Assembly: GCA_900751685.1 (NCBI GenBank)
Contig: CAADSR010000411.1
Location: 1 to 37,709, forward strand
Direction of reading: 5' to 3'
Origin: Clostridia bacterium
Lineage (GTDB): Bacteria; Bacillota; Clostridia; UBA1381
DNA: 37,709 nt
A model generated the notes under the pieces. That model ran no database searches, was not told the origin of the DNA, and was given only the letters and a program-made list of their open reading frames with translations. The position numbers were made by a program, and so were the translations under genes. The stretch's first letter is position 1, and every line of letters starts with the position of its first letter. Below are positions 5,840-13,890 of this stretch, piece after piece.

Positions 5840-8761
5840 ATGAAGAAAAAACTAATTTCCACGTTGATCAGTACTGCTTTGGTTTGCCAGCTGGCAGCAG
5901 TGCCGTTTGTTTCGGCGGCTGAAGTAGGGGAGGATTTGACTGTTGGAGGAAAAGATACAGCAACAACGCAAAAAACACAGGAATTGATCGCTGCGCGCCC
6001 GGACATGCAGCGTCCGATGGAAGCCTTAGACCGGGGCTTGATTGCGATGGATATGGAGGGCTATGTATTTCTATCCTGGCGTTGGCTGGGGACAGAAAGT
6101 GCAGATACGCTCTATAATTTGTACAAAAATGGAACAAAGCTTAACGCAGAACCTCTTAAAGTAACCAATTATACGGATATCAATCCGGCGGAAAATGCGT
6201 CCTATCAGGTGGCGCCGGTCATTGACGGGGTAGAGGGAGAAAAATGCGCTGCTGTTTCAATGTGGCAAAAGAACTATTTTGATGTTCCAATCACTGCGCC
6301 GGAGGATGGAAAGGTCAATGGTGAGAGCTATTCTTATACACCAGGCGACGCCTCTGTAGCAGACCTGGATGGTGATGGGCAATATGAGATCGTACTAAAA
6401 TGGGATCCGTCCAATGCAAAGGATGCAGCATCCGGCGGCTATACAGGGACTTGTATTTTAGATGCTTATAAATTGGATGGGACCAGGCTGTGGCGGATCG
6501 ATATGGGGCCGAATATCCGGGCAGGCGCGCACGATACCCAGTTCCTGGTATATGATTTTGACGGGGACGGAAAGGCTGAAATGGCCGCCCGTACAGCCGA
6601 TGGGACAGTGGCCGGTGATGGGACTGTTATCGGAGACGGCACAAAAAACTGGGCGGCACAAAACGGCGGGAAAAATCTGGCAGGCCCCCTTTATCTGACA
6701 GTATTTAAGGGAGAGGACGGCAGTGTTATCGACACCGTGGATTATGACCCGCAAACCGTTAGCAAGGACCCCAAATGGGGTGTGGACTCCTGGGGGGATT
6801 CTCATGGGAACCGTTCGGAGCGTTATTTGGCAGCGGTCGGATATGTAGACGGCGCACGGCCAAGCATGCTGTTCTGCCGGGGATATTATACCGGGCCGGA
6901 AGGCGATACCGGCGGCCGTACTGTGATTGCTGCCTATGATCTAGTAGACGGGAAGATCCAGAAAAAATGGCGTTTTGACACGATGGATTACCAAAACAAA
7001 TATATTGGACAGGGAAACCATTCCATGAGTGTTGCAGATGTGGATTATGACGGATGCGATGAAATTATTTATGGCAGTTTAGCGGTCGACAATGATGGGA
7101 AGCCGTTGTATTCTACAGGCCTTGGCCATGGGGATGCACAGCATGTGGGCGATTTGATCCCAAGCCGTCCGGGCCTGGAAGTATTCTCTGCCCATGAAGA
7201 TACCAATTCAGCATATGGCTATGAAATGCGGGATGCCCGTACTGGGGAAATCTTATTTGGTGAGAAAACAGGCGGCGATAACGGCCGCGGCACTGCTGGG
7301 GATATCGACCCGCGCTACGAAGGCGCTGAAAGCTGGTCTGCAGCCGGTGTATTGGTAGCGGCAGACGGCACGGTCATTTCTAATAAATACACTATGCCTG
7401 CAAACTTCCTGGCGTGGTGGGACGGAGATCTTGGACGTGAAGTGCAGGATAACATCTATATTAGTAAATGGAACCCAGAGTTGAATAAAGTAGAGACCAT
7501 TTTCACTGCTTCCGGCTGTACCTCTATTAACGGCACAAAAGCGAATCCGGCATTGACAGCCGATTTATTTGGAGACTGGCGGGAAGAAGTCATGTATCCG
7601 ACAAAAGACGGAAAGGCATTGCGGATTTATAGCACGGCAACACCGACCAGCTACCGCATCCCGACGTTGATGCATGATATCCAGTACCGGATGCATGTTG
7701 CGCTGCAAAATGTATGCTATAACCAACCGACCCATACGAGTTATTATCTGGGCTATGATACAAAGACCATTCCAGTGCCGCAAATGTATACAAAGGTAGA
7801 CGGCAAAGAAGTACGGAATGTGGATCTTTCTAAAAAATCATGGGATATTGGGGAGCTTTACAGCGGAGATCAGGTCACCTTGGCGATGGATACCTGTGTG
7901 GCATTGATCAATGGGATCCCTAACCGGGTGGATAATGAGAACACAGAGGTTGTCCCCTATTTGGCAGAAGGTGACCGGACTTTGGTTCCGCTGCGTTTCA
8001 TCTCAGAGTCCTTTGGAGCAGATGTGGATTGGAACCAGGATACACAGACCGCAACAGTCACATCGGGTGAGACCACAATCAAAATGAAGATCGGTGAAAC
8101 AAAATATACGGTAAATGGAAGCTCAAAAACGATGGAAGCTGCTGCAGTGATCACTCAGGACAGGACTTTTGTGCCGCTGCGTGCAGTCGTAGAAAGCCTT
8201 GGTAAAAAAGTTTATTGGAATGACGGCCTGATCGTTATCAGTGATACGGATGTAACGATGACAGATGAAGCTGCAAAAACGATGAAGCAGAATATTAAAA
8301 ATGCGCCGGTCCCGGCAGAAAAAGAATATGTTCCTGTGACCACCGGTGAAAAATTCTATAAAAACCAGGCAGACGTTTATGGGGTAGAAGCAACAGACAA
8401 TGATGGTAATGTGGAAATGGGCGCTGTGGACCTGGATATGAACACAAGATGGTCCGCCCTTCATGCAAACCAGCTGACCATAGACCTGGGCAGCGAAATC
8501 GATGTAGAGGGTGTTGCGATTGCAATGTGGAAAGGTGCGGAGAGAATCTATCCATTCTCTATCGAATATTCTACTGATGGAGAAACCTGGGAAACGGCTC
8601 TTCCAAAAACACAAAATACAGGGGAATCAGAAGGCTTTGAAAAATATATGTTCCCTCAAAATGTAAAAGCACGGTATATCCGCTATTCCGGAGACGGGGC
8701 AACAGATCCTGAAAAGAATTATTGCCATATTTCTGAGATCGCTGTATTGATGGCACAATAG
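5840..8761 (+). CDS. Secreted rhamnogalacturonan lyase, family PL11, with stalk and F5/8C domains
   Basis: This is a 973-residue exoenzyme that cuts the rhamnogalacturonan I backbone by beta-elimination, leaving an unsaturated galacturonic acid. The ATG at 5840 follows AAGGAAAGGTG and begins a clear signal peptide (MKKKLISTLI..., cleavage near VSAAE, residues 25-28). The catalytic beta-propeller spans about residues 55-680 and starts with the PL11 block RPMEALDRGLIAM. It carries calcium-loop repeats such as DLDGDGQYEIVLKWD, DFDGDGKAEMAARTADG and DVDYDGCDEIIYGS. Residues 684-803 form a copper-amine-oxidase-like stalk domain (RTLVPLRFISESFGADVDW and RTFVPLRAVVESLGKKVYW). Residues 832-972 form an F5/8 type C/CBM32-like domain (MNTRWSA, FSIEYSTDGETWE, ARYIRYSGDG). 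The relatives YesW and YesX of Bacillus lack these two extra domains. They probably hold the enzyme at the wall and on the polysaccharide. It works with the GH105 enzyme and the transporter at 26762-32787. Confidence 0.92.
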   Translation: MKKKLISTLISTALVCQLAAVPFVSAAEVGEDLTVGGKDTATTQKTQELIAARPDMQRPMEALDRGLIAMDMEGYVFLSWRWLGTESADTLYNLYKNGTKLNAEPLKVTNYTDINPAENASYQVAPVIDGVEGEKCAAVSMWQKNYFDVPITAPEDGKVNGESYSYTPGDASVADLDGDGQYEIVLKWDPSNAKDAASGGYTGTCILDAYKLDGTRLWRIDMGPNIRAGAHDTQFLVYDFDGDGKAEMAARTADGTVAGDGTVIGDGTKNWAAQNGGKNLAGPLYLTVFKGEDGSVIDTVDYDPQTVSKDPKWGVDSWGDSHGNRSERYLAAVGYVDGARPSMLFCRGYYTGPEGDTGGRTVIAAYDLVDGKIQKKWRFDTMDYQNKYIGQGNHSMSVADVDYDGCDEIIYGSLAVDNDGKPLYSTGLGHGDAQHVGDLIPSRPGLEVFSAHEDTNSAYGYEMRDARTGEILFGEKTGGDNGRGTAGDIDPRYEGAESWSAAGVLVAADGTVISNKYTMPANFLAWWDGDLGREVQDNIYISKWNPELNKVETIFTASGCTSINGTKANPALTADLFGDWREEVMYPTKDGKALRIYSTATPTSYRIPTLMHDIQYRMHVALQNVCYNQPTHTSYYLGYDTKTIPVPQMYTKVDGKEVRNVDLSKKSWDIGELYSGDQVTLAMDTCVALINGIPNRVDNENTEVVPYLAEGDRTLVPLRFISESFGADVDWNQDTQTATVTSGETTIKMKIGETKYTVNGSSKTMEAAAVITQDRTFVPLRAVVESLGKKVYWNDGLIVISDTDVTMTDEAAKTMKQNIKNAPVPAEKEYVPVTTGEKFYKNQADVYGVEATDNDGNVEMGAVDLDMNTRWSALHANQLTIDLGSEIDVEGVAIAMWKGAERIYPFSIEYSTDGETWETALPKTQNTGESEGFEKYMFPQNVKARYIRYSGDGATDPEKNYCHISEIAVLMAQ

Positions 8762-8829
8762 TATACCAATACTAGTAGGGCATGTGGTAAAAAGAACTAG
8801 ATATAGTGGCAAAAATTTCTAAAAGAAGC

Positions 8830-8858
8830 TTGACAGCATGTTTCTTTTATGGTATTCT
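8830..8858 (+). promoter_or_regulatory. Promoter of the riboswitch-controlled pyruvate formate-lyase gene
   Basis: TTGACA (8830-8835), 17 bases, and TATTCT (8853-8858). The predicted transcript start falls just before the first stem of the ZTP riboswitch. No clear terminator was seen between the lyase stop (8761) and this promoter. Confidence 0.8.
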
Positions 8859-8868
8859 GAATATAGCA

Positions 8869-8964
8869 GTTGTACAACTGACGGAAGTGGAATAAACCAC
8901 GTGGAGTACAACAGATAAAAGGCCGACCGTCTGGGCAAAAGAGCCCGGGCGGCCGACTTTTTTT
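8869..8964 (+). promoter_or_regulatory. ZTP (pfl) riboswitch with overlapping terminator
   Basis: The leader folds into stem P1 (GTTGTAC at 8869-8875 with GTACAAC at 8906-8912), enclosing ACTGACGGAAGTGG and the P2 hairpin GTGG/CCAC, then ACGTGGAG. This is the conserved 5' half of the pfl motif. The 3' half is GGCCGACCGTCTGGGC (8921-8936), matching the invariant CCGnCUGGGC core. That core is also the left arm of a GC-rich hairpin (right arm about 8943-8955) followed by seven T. In this class ZTP or ZMP, which build up when 10-formyl-tetrahydrofolate is low, stabilise the 3' core and prevent the terminator. The switch would therefore turn on formate production for one-carbon metabolism. Assignment is from recalled consensus, not from a covariance search. 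Confidence 0.85.
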
Positions 8965-9012
8965 GTGGAAAAATCAGGAAGCTGGGCGGCGTGATTTTGA
9001 AAGGAAGGGTTA

Positions 9013-11241
9013 ATGATGAAAGAAGCGTACCGTAATTTTGCCACAGGGATTTGGCAGGAACAGATCGATGTCAGGGATTTTATTCAGAAAAACTATACCC
9101 CCTATGAAGGGGATGAGAGCTTTTTAGCTGCTGCCACAGAGCGTACCACAGTATTGAACCAAAAATATGACCTTTTGCGCAAACAAGAAATGGAACGGGG
9201 CGGCGTATATGATATTGATACAGAGACCGTTTCTACCGTCACAGGGTATGCGCCGGGATACTTGGACCGGGAAAATGAGATCATTGTAGGGCTTCAAACC
9301 GATGCCCCGCTGCGCCGGAATGTAAACCCTTTCGGCGGGGTCCGTATGGCAAAGCAGGCTTGCCGGGAATATGGCTATGAGGTTTCACCGGGGCTTTTAA
9401 AGCAATTTGAGCATCACACGACCCATAACGATGGAGTTTTTAAGGCTTATACGGATGAAATGCGGAAGGTGCGCCATGCCCATATCCTTACCGGCTTGCC
9501 CGATGCCTACGGGCGGGGGCGGATCATCGGAGACTACCGCCGTGTTGCCCTCTATGGAGTAGACCGGTTGGTAGAAGAAAAAAAGCGTGACAAAAAAGAA
9601 TTAGGCCTGCTTGATATGAGTGAGGAAGTCATCCGTAAGCTTGAAGAGGTTGCAAATCAAATCCAAGCGCTGGAAGATCTAAAGAAAATGGCAGCGGGAT
9701 ATGGGTTCGATATTTCAAAGCCCGCAATAGATGCCAGAGAAGCAGTCCAATGGACGTATTTTGGCTATCTTGGCGCGATTAAGGAGCAAAATGGGGCCGC
9801 CATGTCTTTAGGGCGGACGAGTACCTTCCTGGATGTTTATATAGAGCGTGACCTTAAAGAAGGGACGCTTGATGAAACGGGCGCGCAGGAACTGATGGAT
9901 GATTTTATTCTAAAGCTGCGGATGTCGCGGCAATTAAGGACCCCGGAATATAATGAATTATTTGCGGGAGACCCCAATTGGGTCACAGAATCGATTGGCG
10001 GGATGGGATTGGACGGCAGGACCCTTGTAACCAAAAATTCATACCGTGTGCTGCATACCTTGTATACCCTAAATCCGGCGCCGGAGCCGAATTTGACGGT
10101 ATTATGGGCACAGGGGCTGCCGGAAGCGTTTAAGAAATATTGTGCAAAGGTATCGATTGATACGGATTCGATTCAATATGAAAATGATGATTTGATGCGG
10201 GATGAATTTGGGGACGATTATGCGGTCGCCTGTTGTGTTTCAGCCACAACTGTAGGAAAACAGATGCAGTTTTTCGGCGCACGGGCCAATTTGCCTAAGA
10301 TCCTGCTTATGGCGATCAATGGGGGGAAAGATGAGATCGAAGGCGTACAGATCGGGCCGGAAGGCGAGATGTTGGATGGCGTACTGGATTATGACAAGGT
10401 CATGGAGCGGTTTAAGGTCTATATTGCATGGCTGGCAAAACTATATGTCAATACGATGAATGTGATCCACTATATGCACGATAAGTATGCTTATGAGAAA
10501 ATTCAGATGGCATTGATCGATACCTCTATGCGCCGGGTCATGGCGTTTGGTATCGCCGGGCTTTCTGTTGTGGCGGATTCCCTTAGTGCGGTCAAATACG
10601 CCCAGGTGACCCCGGTGCGAGATGAACGGGGGATCGCGGTCGACTTTGAGCGCAAAGGCGAATTTCCGGCTTATGGGAATGATGATGACCGTGTGGATGC
10701 AATCGCAGTGGAAATTTGCGAGCTGTTTTATCGGGAATTGAAAAAAACGCCCGCATACCGCAATGCAGAACACACCTTGTCTATTTTAACGATCACCTCC
10801 AATGTGGTTTATGGGAAAAACACTGGGGCAACACCAGACAGCCGGGTAAAAGGCGAGGCGTTCGCGCCGGGGGCGAACCCAATGCATGGACGGGACCGTT
10901 CCGGCGCCCTGGCATCGTTAAATTCTGTAGCAAAGCTGCCATATAAGAGCTGCCTGGATGGTATTTCAAATACTTTTACGATCACGCCGGGAACAATTGG
11001 CGCGACGGAAGATGAGCGGAGGACAAACCTGGCGGGGGTGCTGGATGGTTATTTTGCCCAGGATGCCCACCATTTAAATGTGAATGTATTTCAAAAATCA
11101 CAGCTCTTAGACGCGTATGAGCATCCGGAGCTTTATCCGAACCTAACGATCCGGGTATCTGGCTATGCCGTTCATTTCACGCGCCTGACGAGGGATAAGC
11201 AGCTCGAAGTGATCGCACGGACATTCCATGATAAAATGTAG
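9013..11241 (+). CDS. pflB: Formate C-acetyltransferase (pyruvate formate-lyase)
   Basis: This is a 742-residue cytosolic glycyl-radical enzyme: pyruvate plus CoA gives acetyl-CoA plus formate. The adjacent catalytic cysteines are Cys407-Cys408 in VACCVSATTVGKQMQFFGAR. The radical glycine is Gly717 in RVSGYAVHFTRL, 25 residues from the end, as in the Escherichia coli enzyme (760 residues). Other landmarks are RRNVNPFGGVRM and THNDGVFKAYTDEMRK. The start is ATG-ATG at 9013/9016 after AAGGAAGGG; either Met could be used. The enzyme works only without oxygen and needs the radical SAM activase PflA, which is not in this window. Control by a ZTP riboswitch points to a biosynthetic role, making formate for 10-formyl-tetrahydrofolate and purines, in addition to fermentation. 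Confidence 0.97.
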   Translation: MMKEAYRNFATGIWQEQIDVRDFIQKNYTPYEGDESFLAAATERTTVLNQKYDLLRKQEMERGGVYDIDTETVSTVTGYAPGYLDRENEIIVGLQTDAPLRRNVNPFGGVRMAKQACREYGYEVSPGLLKQFEHHTTHNDGVFKAYTDEMRKVRHAHILTGLPDAYGRGRIIGDYRRVALYGVDRLVEEKKRDKKELGLLDMSEEVIRKLEEVANQIQALEDLKKMAAGYGFDISKPAIDAREAVQWTYFGYLGAIKEQNGAAMSLGRTSTFLDVYIERDLKEGTLDETGAQELMDDFILKLRMSRQLRTPEYNELFAGDPNWVTESIGGMGLDGRTLVTKNSYRVLHTLYTLNPAPEPNLTVLWAQGLPEAFKKYCAKVSIDTDSIQYENDDLMRDEFGDDYAVACCVSATTVGKQMQFFGARANLPKILLMAINGGKDEIEGVQIGPEGEMLDGVLDYDKVMERFKVYIAWLAKLYVNTMNVIHYMHDKYAYEKIQMALIDTSMRRVMAFGIAGLSVVADSLSAVKYAQVTPVRDERGIAVDFERKGEFPAYGNDDDRVDAIAVEICELFYRELKKTPAYRNAEHTLSILTITSNVVYGKNTGATPDSRVKGEAFAPGANPMHGRDRSGALASLNSVAKLPYKSCLDGISNTFTITPGTIGATEDERRTNLAGVLDGYFAQDAHHLNVNVFQKSQLLDAYEHPELYPNLTIRVSGYAVHFTRLTRDKQLEVIARTFHDKM

Positions 11242-11299
11242 GTCTGCCCGGATCATAAAATCAGTCAAAGCCGCGCAAGTGCAATATATACAAAATAAT

Positions 11300-11342
11300 A
11301 AAATGATGGCAGACACAAAAAGAGTGTCTGCCATCATTTTTT
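11300..11342. terminator. Strong terminator after pflB, bidirectional
   Basis: AAAATGATGGCAGACAC and its complement form a 17-base-pair stem around a short A-rich loop, followed by TTTTTTA. The symmetrical A and T flanks allow it to work from both sides. Confidence 0.9.
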
Positions 11343-11428
11343 ATAGATTGAATGGTTGGTTTTCTATTTTTAGTAGGGTGGAATGCCCTCATCTTGCCGA
11401 ATAAATGCATTTTGTCTTTGATTGGCGG

Positions 11429-11446
11429 CGGGCTGTAGACAGCCCG
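11429..11446. repeat. Perfect short hairpin in the gap between pflB and the sirtuin gene
   Basis: CGGGCTGT-AG-ACAGCCCG is an 8-base-pair perfect inverted repeat with a 2-base centre. Nearby, GAGCGTC occurs twice (about 11464 and 11491), and two more GC-rich hairpins lie at about 11518-11553. The roughly 215 bases of gap have no convincing gene. Possibilities are a dispersed palindromic repeat, decayed sequence, or 3' processing signals for the minus-strand operon. Confidence 0.4.
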
Positions 11447-11557
11447 ACTTATATTGGTTTTTCGAGCGTCTTAACTCTTTTTAATTTTGAGCGTCCCATA
11501 CAAATACAACGTTTGTGCCGCTTTATTATACGGCGGCCTTGTGTGGACAGGCCTTTA

Positions 11558-12439
11558 TTATTCAGTTATGTCCCGTATTGCAGCAAGTGCATTTCCAATG
11601 TCCGTGTTAAGGCGGATAGACTGCTTTTCCAGCTGGGGCGGGCAAATAGCTTCGCCTAAGTTGACTGTTGTATATACGGCATGATTATTTTGTGCAGTCA
11701 TTTTCCAAAACGGATATTTGATGATAGCAGGGGTATTCCCTCCGACCCCAAGCTCAAGGAAGAGAAGGTGCAGTCCGTGATGCTTGCGGATAAAATCCTC
11801 ATACCGTGTACGGGCAGTATACCAACCTTCATCCTGCACAAAAGTATCATCACAGCGCAGGTTCATAGCCATCGGTTTTTGGCAGACCGGGCAATAAGGA
11901 AGGAGGTGGGAGGGGATACGCATTTCTTTTTGTTCTGCAACCATACGGCGCACTGCATGCTCGTTGTGGTAGGTCTGCCTATGGCATGGCCCGGCGCATT
12001 GCCATAGGCCATAATCTCCCTGGGTATAGAACAGCCGTTTCTTATCAAAGCCCGCAAGCTGGAATTGGTGGTCTACATTTGTTGTGATAATGAAATAATC
12101 TTTGTTCTTGATTAGTTTCAACAGATCCAGGTAGGCGTTCCCCGGCGGGGTATGATAGCGGTTGTAGAAAATGTGCCGGCTCCAATAGGCCCAATATTCT
12201 TCTGGCGTCTGATATGGATAAAAGCCCGCGGTATACATGTCGTGAAAATGGTACTTCTGAATAAAGTCTGAAAAATATTGTTCAAACCGTTCGCCGGCAT
12301 AGGTTAGGCCCGCAGAAGCAGATAAGCCGGAGCCTGCCCCGATGATGATCGCGTCGGCTTCTTTTATTTCAGTACTTATCCTATTGATCTGCTCCGAGTA
12401 ATTCCCGGTAGATGTTGTAGTCAGCTTCTTTATAAACAT
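11558..12439 (-). CDS. Class M sirtuin (SirTM), protein ADP-ribosyltransferase
   Basis: This is a 293-residue NAD-dependent enzyme of the macrodomain-linked sirtuin class. It has the Rossmann block IIIGAGSGLSASAGLTYAGE (residues 31-50), TTNVDHQF (119-126, catalytic Asn121) and FYTQGDYGLWQC, where Gln140 stands in place of the canonical deacetylase His. This is the known mark of SirTM enzymes, which ADP-ribosylate rather than deacetylate. Zinc ligands are Cys148, Cys152, Cys183 and Cys186. In described systems (Staphylococcus, Streptococcus) SirTM modifies a lipoylated GcvH-like protein, and the macrodomain partner reverses this. Here the start ATG at 12439 follows AAGGTGAT and lies 59 bases inside the upstream macrodomain gene, so the two are translationally coupled. 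No GcvH-L or LplA2 gene is adjacent, so the target protein is not evident. Confidence 0.9.
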   Translation of the reverse strand: MFIKKLTTTSTGNYSEQINRISTEIKEADAIIIGAGSGLSASAGLTYAGERFEQYFSDFIQKYHFHDMYTAGFYPYQTPEEYWAYWSRHIFYNRYHTPPGNAYLDLLKLIKNKDYFIITTNVDHQFQLAGFDKKRLFYTQGDYGLWQCAGPCHRQTYHNEHAVRRMVAEQKEMRIPSHLLPYCPVCQKPMAMNLRCDDTFVQDEGWYTARTRYEDFIRKHHGLHLLFLELGVGGNTPAIIKYPFWKMTAQNNHAVYTTVNLGEAICPPQLEKQSIRLNTDIGNALAAIRDITE

Positions 12440-13163
12440 TGAATATCACCTTTATTTGATCTGCTGTGGAAGCTTGGTAGTCCTGGACCGTGCTAATGGC
12501 AATTTCAGCGGCCCGCCGGTTGGGGAAATGAAACTCTCCTGTAGAAATACAGCAAAATGCAAGGGATTGGATGCTATTTTGAACCGCCAAATCCAAACAA
12601 GAGCGGTAACAAGACGCAAGCTGTCTTTCGTGAAGGGGAGATAATTCACCGTCTACAACTGGGCCGACGGTATGGAGGATGAAACGGCACGGAAGATTAT
12701 AAGCCTTTGTGAGCTTGGCCGTCCCGGTTTTTTCGGATGCTTGCTGCGCCTGCATCATAGCAGCGCAATCCAGCCGCAGCTGTATGCCTGCGAAGGTATG
12801 GACCGCATTGTCGATACAGCCGTGGCAGGGAATAAAGCAGCCAAGCATTTGACTGTTTGCAGCATTGACGATGGCGTCAGCGGCAAGGGTGGTGATATCG
12901 CCTTTCCAAAGGAATATATTGTTTTGCACCGGTGCCAGATCCTTTACCTGTGTAATATGCTTGTTTTTGAGCTCTTCTTGTAAGTATTCGTCCTGCACCT
13001 CAAGATATTGACTGGGGACTGATGCAGGCGGGCGTACATTTATAAGGGAACGAAACAGCCGCTGTTTTTCTTCTATGCTATCAGGGACAATAATTGCGCT
13101 ATATTTTGGATGCTCCTGAAGAAAATATGTGATCAGTTTATCAAGACGCTGTTCCTGGGTCAT
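12381..13163 (-). CDS. Zinc-containing macrodomain protein-ADP-ribose hydrolase
   Basis: This is a 260-residue eraser of protein ADP-ribosylation. After a helical N-terminal extension of about 80 residues comes the macrodomain: WKGDITTLAADAIVNAANSQ (residues 86-105) and then GCFIPCHGCIDNAVHTFAG. In the latter, Cys109 or Cys113, His114 and Cys116 form the zinc site typical of this subclass (as in Staphylococcus aureus SAV0325). The phosphate loop is in CCISTGEFHFP. The start ATG at 13163 follows AAAGGCGG. Its 3' end overlaps the SirTM gene by 59 bases, a fixed pairing that ties writer and eraser together. The PNPOx-fold gene lies 90 bases upstream on the same strand and may share the transcript. 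The enzyme class is confident; the physiological target is unknown. Confidence 0.92.
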   Translation of the reverse strand: MTQEQRLDKLITYFLQEHPKYSAIIVPDSIEEKQRLFRSLINVRPPASVPSQYLEVQDEYLQEELKNKHITQVKDLAPVQNNIFLWKGDITTLAADAIVNAANSQMLGCFIPCHGCIDNAVHTFAGIQLRLDCAAMMQAQQASEKTGTAKLTKAYNLPCRFILHTVGPVVDGELSPLHERQLASCYRSCLDLAVQNSIQSLAFCCISTGEFHFPNRRAAEIAISTVQDYQASTADQIKVIFNVYKEADYNIYRELLGADQ

Positions 13164-13209
13164 GTGTTTACCGCCTTTCTATGGCCTTGTCAGACCGGGA
13201 CCGAATTTA

Positions 13210-13247
13210 CAGCAAGCCCCGTAAAAAGGAATCTGCATGGCTTGCTG
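13210..13247 (-). repeat. Inverted repeat between the PNPOx-fold and macrodomain genes
   Basis: CAGCAAGCC (13210-13218) and GGCTTGCTG (13239-13247) form a 9-base-pair stem with a 20-base loop. There is no T-run on either strand, so it is not a standard terminator. It may tune readthrough or mRNA stability in the minus-strand operon. Confidence 0.4.
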
Positions 13248-13253
13248 CCCCAA

Positions 13254-13655
13254 TTATAGGGAATACTTTTTTGGCGGATTGCCTGAAAAGTCAGCAATCA
13301 CGGCATGGGCGTCTTTGAGATAAAACACCTCAAAGACCGGGTTATCTGCAGTCTGGTATTGCTCCTTGACGATGGGGTTCTTCATGCAGCCCTCTTTCAC
13401 CGCCATATTGTTTTCAAATACGGCCTTTCCGCTCAGACGGATCCAGGCGAAAGACGGGCTGGAGACAGAGATCTCAATATAAGGATTGTCTTGCATATCC
13501 TTATAAACCTCTTTGGTGTGGTTGGTGCAAAACCAAAGCCTCCCATCCTGCTCAAGGCAGAACATAAAGGGACGGCATTTGGCCTTTCCATCGCGGCCGA
13601 CCGTCGCAAGATACTGCACGGGATTTTCCTGTAAGAATTGGATTACTTCATTCAT
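13254..13655 (-). CDS. Pyridoxamine 5'-phosphate oxidase-fold flavoprotein
   Basis: This is a 133-residue protein of the split-barrel FMN-binding family, with the usual pattern of a short helix, then YLATVGRDGKAKCRPFMF, LWFCTNHTKEVYKDMQDNP and IRLSGKAVFENN. Such small proteins bind FMN, F420 or haem and reduce diverse compounds; very few are true PNPOx enzymes, so the substrate cannot be named. The ATG at 13655 is chosen because AGGAGGT lies 8 bases upstream; the upstream in-frame Met at 13724 has no such site. The region before it (13660-13760) is AT-rich with several GTAAG/CTTAC repeats that could be operators, but I could not fix a promoter. It is probably the first gene of an operon with the macrodomain and sirtuin genes. 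Confidence 0.8.
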   Translation of the reverse strand: MNEVIQFLQENPVQYLATVGRDGKAKCRPFMFCLEQDGRLWFCTNHTKEVYKDMQDNPYIEISVSSPSFAWIRLSGKAVFENNMAVKEGCMKNPIVKEQYQTADNPVFEVFYLKDAHAVIADFSGNPPKKYSL

Positions 13656-13832
13656 GACTTTATACCTCCTAGGGATAAATATTTTGGAGTAAGTATTTGG
13701 TTTGCTTACCCTTGCTTCTATCATAATACCTTATGAGCCTGATGTAAAGTAAGCACTTAATTGTGCTATAGTTACCCAAAGGATACAATAGAGTCAATTT
13801 AAAAGGGACAATATGCTGCCAAGGCAAGCAAT

Positions 13833-13890
13833 TAAAATACTGGGCCATAGGCAAACTAATTTTCAAGCTTGTCTATGGCCCAGTATTTTT
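13833..13890. terminator. Terminator after the DHHW protein gene, bidirectional
   Basis: AAATACTGGGCCATAG pairs with CTATGGCCCAGTATTT around a loop of about 20 bases, with T-rich and A-rich flanks. It follows the DHHW gene stop on the minus strand. Confidence 0.85.

Noticed and set aside
5242..5840. Prophage attachment site or integrase at the right end of the tail region
   Set aside because: No integrase, tRNA or obvious direct repeat is visible; the boundary cannot be fixed without the left part of the element.
8123..8614. Antisense open frame (163 codons) inside the PL11 gene
   Set aside because: No binding site or recognisable protein; the sense strand encodes a clear carbohydrate-binding domain.
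11405..11659. Plus-strand open frame opposite the 3' end of the sirtuin gene
   Set aside because: No ribosome binding site, no family features, and it overlaps a conserved gene on the other strand.
13680..13760. Promoter for the PNPOx-fold gene
   Set aside because: TATTAT occurs on the minus strand but no -35 box lies at a proper distance; repeats were noted but no promoter was called.
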